From NCBI GenBank assembly GCA_022565135.1, contig JADFKA010000100.1:1-6802 (forward strand): 6,802 nt of DNA, written 5' to 3'. This stretch comes from Pseudomonadota bacterium. GTDB taxonomy: Bacteria; Pseudomonadota; Gammaproteobacteria; Steroidobacterales; Woeseiaceae. A model generated the notes under the pieces. That model had not been told where the DNA came from, did not search any database, and saw only the letters and a list, made by a program, of their open reading frames with translations. Positions 1 through 5,182 of this stretch are shown here, piece after piece (the first letter of the stretch is position 1; each line of letters opens with the position of its first letter). The position numbers and the translations under genes are program-made.

Positions 1-1
1 C

Positions 2-199
2 ACAGTCGAAAAACTTCGGCATAAAGCCGAAGCCACAATTAATGTAAATGGTGGTACGATTTACGCAGACGCCACCGAAGAAGACATGTACGCAGCAATC
101 GATGGCTTGGTAGACAAACTCGATCGGCGTGTAAGAAAACACAAGGAAAAGCTGGTCGATCACCATGCAAGAGAATCTCACAAGAGAAAATTCATCTAG
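2..199 (+). CDS. hpf: Ribosome hibernation promoting factor, C-terminal part (partial)
   Basis: The frame is open from base 2 to a TAG at 197-199 and gives 65 residues; the start lies before the window. The stretch with VNGG, then DMYAAIDGL, then DKL and KHK-K-L matches the C-terminal half of E. coli HPF, where these residues form the last beta strand and long helix of the S30EA fold. Short HPF proteins bind the 30S subunit in stationary phase and, with RMF, help form inactive 100S ribosomes in the cytoplasm. This one ends about 13 residues after the conserved KHKEKL segment, with a basic tail (KRKFI). It therefore lacks the long-HPF dimerisation domain and is a short HPF. ptsN follows about 100 bases downstream in the same direction, as in the rpoN operon of E. 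coli, so rpoN probably lies upstream. The identification is firm; only the N-terminus is missing. Confidence 0.95.
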   Translation, partial: TVEKLRHKAEATINVNGGTIYADATEEDMYAAIDGLVDKLDRRVRKHKEKLVDHHARESHKRKFI

Positions 200-211
200 C
201 CCCGCATTCGA

Positions 212-237
212 CCCGTGCGGCTGGGCAGCCGCACGGG
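212..237 (+). terminator. Perfect 11-bp hairpin after hpf
   Basis: CCCGTGCGGCT (212-222) and AGCCGCACGGG (227-237) are exact inverted repeats with a 4-base loop, starting 13 bases after the hpf stop. The GC-rich stem is strong, but the following bases (CGTTCAGGCA) contain no T-run. It is therefore a poor intrinsic terminator. It may instead be a partial terminator, an mRNA 3'-end stabiliser or a processing site that lets hpf and ptsN be expressed at different levels. The inverted repeat is certain; its function is not. Confidence 0.5.
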
Positions 238-281
238 CGTTCAGGCATCCCAAGTAGCTCTCAGGAACCTCTGATCTATTT

Positions 282-293
282 ATGAACTCGTAA
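282..293 (+). other. Three-codon mini-ORF just upstream of ptsN
   Basis: ATG AAC TCG TAA (282-293) ends four bases before the ptsN ATG at 298. An AGGAA (263-267) lies 14 bases before this ATG, rather far for a Shine-Dalgarno site, and no SD-like sequence lies directly before the ptsN ATG. The mini-ORF could deliver terminating ribosomes to ptsN. Such a short ORF may equally be chance. Confidence 0.2.
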
Positions 294-297
294 TATT

Positions 298-792
298 ATG
301 TTGCTCGAAGAAATCATTAAGCCCGACAGCGTGTTGTGCAACGCACATGCTCGCAGCAAGAAACACTGTCTCGAAATAATGAGCGAACTGCTTGTTCGCT
401 CCAGCCCTGGTATCTCCAGTGAGGATATCTTTGAGGGCCTGATCGAACGCGAGCGCCTCGGCTGCACCAGCCTGGAACAGGGCGTCGCTTTCCCACATTG
501 CCGCGTCGATGGCTTGCGCACCAATGTTGCTGCATTAATCAAGCTCAGCAACGCCGTGGATTTTGAAGCGCCCGATAACGAAGCCGTTGATATCGTATTC
601 GGCCTCATGGTGCCCGCCGAGATGAATGAGAGTCATCAGGCCAATATTTGCAGTATCGCGGAGCTCCTCGGCGATTCCGAACTGCGTCGAAAAATGCGCG
701 AAGCTAATTCCAGCAACGAGTTATACGATTCTCTCATTGACGCCTCGGTAGCGACGGTCATAATCAATTTAAAGGAACTCCAGGAGTCCTGA
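298..792 (+). CDS. ptsN: PTS IIA-like nitrogen-regulatory protein (EIIA-Ntr)
   Basis: The 164-residue product matches the usual length of PtsN (E. coli 163) and consists of a single PTS EIIA type-2 domain. The phosphorylation site is His67 in GVAFPHCR, equivalent to His73 of E. coli. The DNEAVDIVFGLMVPAE segment (residues 93-108) corresponds to E. coli DNQPVDLLFALLVPAD. EIIA-Ntr is the output protein of the PTS-Ntr phosphorelay (PtsP to NPr to PtsN). It is not a sugar transporter part; in E. coli its phosphorylation state regulates K+ transport and other targets in the cytoplasm. The ATG at 298 is the only start that fits: an in-frame TGA sits at 283-285 and the ORF begins with the family-typical MLLEEIIKPD. 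The ribosome-binding site is weak. It lies between hpf and rapZ, as in the rpoN operon. Phosphocarrier genes for it are not visible in the window. Confidence 0.95.
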   Translation: MLLEEIIKPDSVLCNAHARSKKHCLEIMSELLVRSSPGISSEDIFEGLIERERLGCTSLEQGVAFPHCRVDGLRTNVAALIKLSNAVDFEAPDNEAVDIVFGLMVPAEMNESHQANICSIAELLGDSELRRKMREANSSNELYDSLIDASVATVIINLKELQES

Positions 793-803
793 GAACGGAC
801 TCC
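783..803 (+). other. Hairpin over the ptsN stop codon
   Basis: GGAGTCC (783-789) and GGACTCC (797-803) are exact inverted repeats with a 7-base loop that contains the ptsN TGA (790-792). No T-run follows, and rapZ starts 19 bases downstream. It resembles an intercistronic hairpin that could affect processing or coupling rather than a terminator. Confidence 0.45.
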
Positions 804-822
804 AACGGCACGAGAGATACTC

Positions 823-1710
823 ATGCCCGATGACATGCGCCTAATTATTGTCAGCGGACTGTCCGGATCCGGCAAGACGGTTGCGCTCCATGTACTCGAA
901 GACCTCGGCTACTACTGTATTGACAACATGCCGGCCGCACTTTTGAAGTCGGCCGTCGCAGAGGTGACCTCCAGCAGTGATCAATCCACGCGATTGCTCG
1001 CCGTTGGCGTCGATGCGCGCAATCCGCGCAAGGACCTCGAGGCCCTGCCCAAGCTGATCGAAGAGCTTCGCAAGCAAAACATTCAGACGGAATTGTTAGT
1101 GCTCCAGGCCGACGACAATGTATTGCTGAAGCGATTCAGCGAATCGCGCCGTCGACACCCGCTCGCCGAACACGGCACTGCTCTGCGTGCTGCAATTGCG
1201 CGCGAGCGAGCCATGCTCTCGGAAGTGATCGACTCAGCCGACCTGATCATCGACACGTCACGCACCAGTGTTTACGAACTTGCGGACGCAATACGCGAAC
1301 GGGTAGATCGTCGCAAGATGAACATGCTGTCGGTTCTCGTCGAGTCCTTCGGTTTCAAGAACGGCATTCCGGCCGACGCAGACTTCGTTTTTGATCTGCG
1401 ATGCCTACCCAATCCTTATTGGACTATCGAGTTGCGAGGACTCACGGGCCAAGACAAAGAAGTCACCGACTTTCTCGATGCGCAGCCGACATTCATCGCG
1501 ATGTATGACGATATTCTCGCGTTCCTGAAGCGTTGGATTCCCGAGTACGATGAAGTGCACCGTAGCTATCTGACTGTTGCTATCGGCTGTACCGGTGGCC
1601 AGCATCGCTCCGTGTACATGACCGACATGCTCGCCCTTGCACTGCGCGACGCACATGACCCGGTTCTTACGCGCCACAACGAGCTCGGCGACCATACGAT
1701 CAACACCTGA
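823..1710 (+). CDS. rapZ: RapZ, P-loop nucleotide-binding / RNase adapter protein
   Basis: The 295-residue protein (E. coli RapZ 284) aligns along its whole length. The N-terminal kinase-like domain has a Walker A P-loop GLSGSGKT (residues 12-19) and VDAR (63-66), in the position of the E. coli IDVR. VESFGFKNGIP and DLRCLPNPYW (173-200) lead into the C-terminal domain. That domain carries GCTGGQHRS (255-263), the phosphate-loop-like site which in E. coli senses glucosamine-6-phosphate. In E. coli, RapZ delivers the sRNA GlmZ to RNase E and so tunes GlmS and envelope precursor supply; most other lineages lack a known GlmZ. The C-terminus here (ELGDHTINT) lacks the basic KRKP-like tail needed for GlmZ binding in E. 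coli, so an RNA role is uncertain. ATG 823 has a modest GAGAGA (812-817) five bases upstream; ATG 835 (MRLIIVSG) is a possible alternative. ptsN ends 30 bases before it. Family assignment is firm. Confidence 0.95.
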   Translation: MPDDMRLIIVSGLSGSGKTVALHVLEDLGYYCIDNMPAALLKSAVAEVTSSSDQSTRLLAVGVDARNPRKDLEALPKLIEELRKQNIQTELLVLQADDNVLLKRFSESRRRHPLAEHGTALRAAIARERAMLSEVIDSADLIIDTSRTSVYELADAIRERVDRRKMNMLSVLVESFGFKNGIPADADFVFDLRCLPNPYWTIELRGLTGQDKEVTDFLDAQPTFIAMYDDILAFLKRWIPEYDEVHRSYLTVAIGCTGGQHRSVYMTDMLALALRDAHDPVLTRHNELGDHTINT

Positions 1711-1718
1711 TCTGCCCG

Positions 1719-1739
1719 CAGACATCCAAAAGATGTCTG
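1719..1739 (+). other. Hairpin in the rapZ-mgtE leader
   Basis: CAGACATC (1719-1726) and GATGTCTG (1732-1739) form a perfect 8-bp stem with loop CAAAA, nine bases after the rapZ stop. No U-tract follows, so termination is unlikely. The 3' arm contains an in-frame ATG (1733) of the mgtE frame, which folding would hide; the better start is at 1787. A role in RNA processing or in setting mgtE expression is possible but unproven. Confidence 0.45.
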
Positions 1740-1773
1740 TACGCCGCAAGACAGTTAAACTCCGCGTACTCAA

Positions 1774-1779
1774 AAAAGG
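1774..1779 (+). promoter_or_regulatory. Ribosome-binding site of mgtE
   Basis: AAAAGG at 1774-1779 lies seven bases before ATG 1787 and is preceded by further A residues. It decides the start: the earlier in-frame ATG at 1733 has only a weak purine stretch before it and is buried in a hairpin. Confidence 0.5.
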
Positions 1780-1786
1780 CCAACCC

Positions 1787-3136
1787 ATGGAAGCGAGAGA
1801 GCATACCCAGGCCAGCCTGCAACTGTTGCGCGAGCAGCTCGACAGTGGCCGCTTGCGCCCCGCACGCCTGATGTTGCACAGTCTGCACCCGGCTGAAGTC
1901 GCTCGCCTGCTCGAATCCGTGCCGCTGCGAGAGCGCGCGATTCTCTGGGAGATGGTCGATGCCGAAGATGAGGGCGATGTTCTCGTCGAGGTGGCCGAAG
2001 AAGTTCGTGATGGCCTGATCAAGGGCATGCAGACCGAAGAACTCATTGCCGCGACTGAAGGCATGGAGCTTGACGATCTCGCCGACCTGTTGGCCGACTT
2101 GCCCGAAACCGTTACCCAACAGGTACTGCAATCACTTGACCAACAAGACGAGGAGCGGCTTCGGCAGGTACTCGCCTACGATGAGGACAGTGCCGGCGGC
2201 CTGATGAACGTCGACATCGTGACCGTCCGTCCCGACGTCACGCTCGAAGTCGTCTGTCGTTACCTGCGCGTCCGCGGTGATATTTCGGATGGCACCGACT
2301 CGATCTATGTCGTTAATCGAAATAACGAACACGTCGGCTCTCTGTACTTGTCGCGTCTGCTTGCAAACGATCCCGATTCACTTGTCACGAGTATCATGTC
2401 CACCGACGTGATGCCGATTCCTGCACATACATCATCTGCAGATGTCGTTTGGGAATTCGAAAACCGCGACTTGTTATCGGCACCAGTCGTTGACGAAGAT
2501 TTCCGGGTAGTTGGCCGCATTACGGTTGATGACGTTGTCGATGTAATACGCGATGAGGCTGAGCACTCCTTAATGAGTGCCGCAGGCCTCGACGAGGAAG
2601 ACGACATGTTTGCGCCCGTCGTTAAGAGCGCAAAGCGTCGGGCGCTTTGGCTTGGCATCAATTTGTGTACGGCATTCCTCGCGGCAGCCGTCGTCGATAT
2701 TTTTCAGACGACACTCGACAAGATCGTCTTGCTCGCCGTGCTGATGCCGGTCGTACCCAGCATGGGTGGAGTCGCCGGTAGTCAGTCGCTGACAATAATT
2801 ACGCGAGCACTGGCCCTCAAGCAGATCGATCATACGAATGCAAAGCGGATTTTGCGCAAGGAGTTACTCGTCGGAATTCTCAACGGCCTCGGCTGGGCCG
2901 TCGTCGTCGCGGCTTTCACGTTTCTGTGGTTCGGCGACTGGCGCATTGGCGGCATCATTGGGGCCGCGATGATTATTAACCTGTTTATCGCACCGCTTGC
3001 AGGATTCGTAATCCCGATGACATTGCGACGCATGCAGATCGATCCTGCATTGGCCGGCGGTGTCGTGCTAACGACCGTGACAGACGTCATTGGTTATTCC
3101 GCGTTTCTCGGGCTCGGCGCCGCATTCTTGTTGTAG
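1787..3136 (+). CDS. mgtE: Magnesium transporter MgtE
   Basis: From ATG 1787 the product is 449 residues, the usual MgtE length (about 450). Domains in order: N-terminal superhelical MgtE_N (about 10-130, with HPAEVARLLESVP and ELDDLADLLADLPE), then the EDSAGGLM signature (133-140), two CBS domains (about 142-200 and 205-260), a connecting plug helix, and five membrane helices (about 285-307, 312-335, 358-382, 388-412, 421-448). Asp433 in TTVTDVIGY corresponds to the pore aspartate of Thermus MgtE (Asp432). MgtE is a dimeric inner-membrane Mg2+ channel whose acidic cytoplasmic domains close it when Mg2+ is plentiful. The TM2 signature reads MGGVAGSQS, with Val where Thermus has Asn (GGNTGTQ). 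The frame is open further upstream into rapZ, but the start at 1787 is preferred for its SD site and length. The gene ends in tandem TAG TAG. It follows rapZ by 76 bases, probably in the same transcript. Confidence 0.94.
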   Translation: MEAREHTQASLQLLREQLDSGRLRPARLMLHSLHPAEVARLLESVPLRERAILWEMVDAEDEGDVLVEVAEEVRDGLIKGMQTEELIAATEGMELDDLADLLADLPETVTQQVLQSLDQQDEERLRQVLAYDEDSAGGLMNVDIVTVRPDVTLEVVCRYLRVRGDISDGTDSIYVVNRNNEHVGSLYLSRLLANDPDSLVTSIMSTDVMPIPAHTSSADVVWEFENRDLLSAPVVDEDFRVVGRITVDDVVDVIRDEAEHSLMSAAGLDEEDDMFAPVVKSAKRRALWLGINLCTAFLAAAVVDIFQTTLDKIVLLAVLMPVVPSMGGVAGSQSLTIITRALALKQIDHTNAKRILRKELLVGILNGLGWAVVVAAFTFLWFGDWRIGGIIGAAMIINLFIAPLAGFVIPMTLRRMQIDPALAGGVVLTTVTDVIGYSAFLGLGAAFLL

Positions 3137-3142
3137 TAGCGG

Positions 3143-3161
3143 GCCGTACCGTTCGTACGGC
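3143..3161 (+). terminator. Hairpin after mgtE
   Basis: GCCGTAC (3143-3149) and GTACGGC (3155-3161) are exact inverted repeats with a 5-base loop, seven bases after the mgtE stop. The following AAGCTAATCG has no T-run, so it is at best a weak intrinsic terminator. It can also be read as the stem of the left REP-like element that begins GTAGTAGCGG at 3133. Confidence 0.45.
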
Positions 3162-3228
3162 AAGCTAATCGACTGGTTGCAGTGATGCTACCAGGACGCC
3201 GGGAAATAACTCAAGCGATCAAGCGTCA

Positions 3229-3263
3229 GTAGCTATCGCTCGCGGCCATGGGGCCGCTCCTAC
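3229..3263 (-). repeat. REP-like palindromic element
   Basis: Read on the minus strand, this 35-base unit begins GTAGGAGCGGCC and ends GATAGCTAC, so it is bounded by GTAG and CTAC. Its core GCGGCC-CCAT-GGCCGC (3257-3242) is a perfect 6-bp stem. GTAGGAGCGG…CCGCGA is the common REP form of Pseudomonas and Xanthomonas genomes. It begins on the last base of the patatin stop codon, the usual extragenic placement of REP elements. Confidence 0.55.
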
Positions 3264-4492
3264 TATTGTGTATCTTCGCCGTGCAGCGAACCCAAGTCTC
3301 GCTGGATCCAGGTGGGTGCGAAGAGGCGGGGTACATCTTCGCCCGTTACAAAGGCCAGCAACTCATCCTTAACCTTCATTCCGTCGCGGTAGCCGAGTTC
3401 GATCAACTCTCGCGTGTAAGCCTGCTCGAACAGCAGGAAACTCAGCAATCGACTCTCGCCTCGGCGATTTCCGGCGATGCCGCGTAACAGACCGCGTATC
3501 GCAAACGGCAGTTGCTTTCGATGTCTGTGGGCAATGACACGCAAGTCCTCGCTAGGGACGATCAGCATCGTATCAATCGCCCGCATGCGGGACAGTGAAC
3601 CTGTGCGATGCTCGGTATCGACCGAATCGATTATTTGATTGATGCGCGTCATGCGTTCTAGATCTGTATACAGTCCGTCCATGAACAAAGTATCGAGCAT
3701 ATAGCCGGCGATTTGAGCAAAGCTCGGAGATTCCTGTGGGTTCTCGAGAGTTGGCGCCTTGTCGGCAGTCTCGTCTCTAATGCCAAGCACGAGAATCCGG
3801 TCGGCGCCGAGATGAATCGCCGGGCTAAGTGGCGTTGCCTGGCGCATCGCGCCGTCGCCAAAATACTCCCCATTGATCTGCACGGGCGCAAATATCATGG
3901 GCACTGCGATACTGGCCATCAGGTGATCCAGATTCAGATCGCCGCGCACCCCGACGCGCCGAGTTCGAGACCAGCCACGACGACCTGCCGCTGCCTGGAA
4001 AAATGACGTCGAGCGCGCCGACGCATAGCCGGCCGCCGTTATGGTCACAGCCTCCAGGAAACCGTTGTCGATTCCCTCCTGTATGCGTGGGAAGCGAACA
4101 TTGCGGCTCAGTAATGCGCGCAAAGGGGCATTGTCGAGCAGCGACTTCGGCATTCCTACGAGTAGCCCGCCAGACACGATTGCGCCCAGCCAGCGCAGGC
4201 TGCTCTTCAACATGGTCAGGTTGTCAGTGCGATAGACCTGGTGGCATCGAAAGTTAGCCCAAACCCGGACGAGTTCGGCTACCGCAACCTTAAAGCGCCG
4301 TGCCTTGTTCGCGAGGACAATTGCATTGATTGCCCCTGCCGATGTTCCGCTCACAACGGCAAACGGAATGACAGAGCCTTTGGGCAGGAGCTCGGCCAGA
4401 GCCTTGAGGACACCAACTTGAAATGCGCCGCGCGCGCCACCGCCGGGCAAGACCAGCGCAGTCATTTTTCTTTGCGTCTCTGCCTTTTTCAT
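3263..4492 (-). CDS. Patatin-like phospholipase family protein
   Basis: The 409-residue protein carries the full patatin Ser-Asp dyad. The oxyanion-hole loop GGGARG is at residues 17-22, the nucleophile elbow GTSAG at 49-53 (Ser51), and the catalytic Asp213 in FGDGAM. The patatin domain spans about 12-225. A largely helical C-terminal part (about 255-385) follows, including FLLFEQAYTRELIELGYRDG; similar segments occur in other proteobacterial patatin-like proteins of about 400 residues. These enzymes hydrolyse acyl chains of membrane lipids; the true substrate here is unknown. No signal peptide or membrane helix is clear, so it is probably cytoplasmic or membrane-peripheral. ATG 4492 gives a basic MKKAETQRK lead; ATG 4465 (MTALVLPGGGARG) is an equally plausible start, and neither has a clear SD site. 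The gene converges on mgtE and diverges from the peroxiredoxin gene, so it is transcribed alone. The stop is followed at once by a second in-frame TAG. Confidence 0.9.
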   Translation of the reverse strand: MKKAETQRKMTALVLPGGGARGAFQVGVLKALAELLPKGSVIPFAVVSGTSAGAINAIVLANKARRFKVAVAELVRVWANFRCHQVYRTDNLTMLKSSLRWLGAIVSGGLLVGMPKSLLDNAPLRALLSRNVRFPRIQEGIDNGFLEAVTITAAGYASARSTSFFQAAAGRRGWSRTRRVGVRGDLNLDHLMASIAVPMIFAPVQINGEYFGDGAMRQATPLSPAIHLGADRILVLGIRDETADKAPTLENPQESPSFAQIAGYMLDTLFMDGLYTDLERMTRINQIIDSVDTEHRTGSLSRMRAIDTMLIVPSEDLRVIAHRHRKQLPFAIRGLLRGIAGNRRGESRLLSFLLFEQAYTRELIELGYRDGMKVKDELLAFVTGEDVPRLFAPTWIQRDLGSLHGEDTQ

Positions 4493-4536
4493 AGCGTGAT
4501 CAAATGCTGATAAGTACCCGCTTGGAACCTAATCGT

Positions 4537-4542
4537 ATTATA
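4537..4542 (-). promoter_or_regulatory. Possible -10 element for the patatin gene
   Basis: On the minus strand 4542-4537 reads TATAAT, a perfect sigma-70 -10 hexamer, 44 bases before the ATG at 4492. The expected -35 positions (around 4560-4565) read GC-rich and do not resemble TTGACA, and no TGn extension precedes it. A promoter here is plausible from the divergent layout but weakly supported. I see no comparable plus-strand promoter for the peroxiredoxin gene. Confidence 0.35.
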
Positions 4543-4602
4543 GTATCGGCCATTGCACAGCGCGCCTTGACCTCGCCCGGATATACAGCCGTTCAAACAG
4601 TT

Positions 4603-4614
4603 ATGGCCCAATGA
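4603..4614 (+). other. Mini-ORF overlapping the peroxiredoxin start
   Basis: ATG GCC CAA TGA (4603-4614) is out of frame with the peroxiredoxin. Its stop overlaps the ATGATG start pair (4611-4616), so a ribosome ending here could restart on either ATG. The gene's own SD site is weak. This may be chance. Confidence 0.2.
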
Positions 4615-5147
4615 TGCGACAAAAATCGACTATTTTATTGATGTTCTCGATCTTTGCTGTCAGCCTTTTCGCTCTTGCTGCCGGGCCAATTGTCATCGGA
4701 GAAGATGCACCAGAATTCGAACTACCCGATCAGACCGGTCAGCTACATTCGCTTGAAGACTACCGCGACAAATGGGTCGTTTTGTATTTCTACCCAAAGG
4801 ATGAGACGCCCGGTTGCACAACCGAAGCCTGCGAATTCCGCGACAATATTTTCGAGTTCAACAAGATCAACGCACAGATTCTCGGCGTTAGTCTTGATGA
4901 CGTCGAATCGCATCAGAAATTCGCGGAACACCATAGCCTCCCCTTTCCTTTACTGGCCGACGTTGACGGCCAGGCAGCAGATGCATATGGTGTCAAAACA
5001 AGAAGGCTGGGCATGAAATTCGCCAAACGGCAGACGTTCTTGATCGATCCCGAGGGTAAGATTGCCAAACATTATAAGAATGTGCAGCCCGCCACGCACT
5101 CGGCGCAAGTACTCGCGGATCTCAAAGACCTCGGCGCCGGCCAATAA
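4611..5147 (+). CDS. PrxQ/BCP-type peroxiredoxin with export signal
   Basis: The 178-residue product is a thioredoxin-fold AhpC/TSA protein of the BCP/PrxQ class. TPGCTTEACEFRD contains the peroxidatic Cys69 and, five residues on, the resolving Cys74, the pattern of atypical 2-Cys PrxQ (Cys45 and Cys50 in E. coli Bcp). GEDAPEFELPDQTG (30-43) and FLIDPEGKI (143-151) are further family marks. It reduces hydrogen peroxide and organic hydroperoxides, with thioredoxin-like donors. Unlike E. coli Bcp it begins with a basic start (MMRQK) and a hydrophobic stretch (about 8-24) ending ALA-AGP, which looks like a Sec signal peptide cleaved after Ala23. It is therefore probably periplasmic or membrane-anchored. 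No start codon lies in frame near IVIGEDAP that would give a cytoplasmic form. ATG 4611 and ATG 4614 are both possible starts; the SD site is weak. It stands alone, diverging from the patatin gene. Confidence 0.92.
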   Translation: MMRQKSTILLMFSIFAVSLFALAAGPIVIGEDAPEFELPDQTGQLHSLEDYRDKWVVLYFYPKDETPGCTTEACEFRDNIFEFNKINAQILGVSLDDVESHQKFAEHHSLPFPLLADVDGQAADAYGVKTRRLGMKFAKRQTFLIDPEGKIAKHYKNVQPATHSAQVLADLKDLGAGQ

Positions 5148-5182
5148 CCGGTCGCATTATTACAGCGCCTGTGGTTCCAACT

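Larger units (their letters stand above)
3133..3263. repeat. REPIN/BIME-like pair of inverted REP elements between convergent genes
   Basis: The left end GTAGTAGCGG (3133-3142, plus) and the right end GTAGGAGCGG (3263-3254, minus) are inverted copies of one 10-mer with a single mismatch, and a short palindrome follows each. Each 10-mer overlaps the end of a gene: the mgtE TAG on the left and the last base of the patatin TAG on the right. Inverted REP pairs with a GTAG head and a hairpin are the form of REPINs mobilised by RAYT transposases in Pseudomonas and relatives. The right unit is convincing, but the left is degenerate. The 80 bases between the two hairpins hold no gene I can see. Confidence 0.4.

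Noticed and set aside
1637..1786. A longer MgtE starting inside rapZ at 1637 (499 residues).
   Set aside because: The extra residues are read from rapZ coding sequence in another frame, give no MgtE-like sequence, and a good SD site precedes 1787.
3248..3487. Plus-strand ORF starting in the REP-like element.
   Set aside because: It is antisense to the patatin C-terminus, starts inside a palindrome, and shows no family pattern.
3263..4492. Patatin as an effector of an anti-phage system (CapV of CBASS or similar).
   Set aside because: No cyclase, sensor or ubiquitin-like partner gene lies beside it, its neighbours are housekeeping genes, and single patatin-like genes are common in proteobacteria.
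4539..4610. Sigma-70 promoter for the peroxiredoxin (TATAGT at 4539, TTGACC at 4567).
   Set aside because: No pairing of -35 and -10 elements with 16-18 base spacing could be found on the plus strand.
5134..5182. Terminator between the peroxiredoxin and VWA genes.
   Set aside because: The CGCCGG…CCGGTCG pairing has a mismatch and no T-run; the 35-base gap shows no convincing terminator in either direction.
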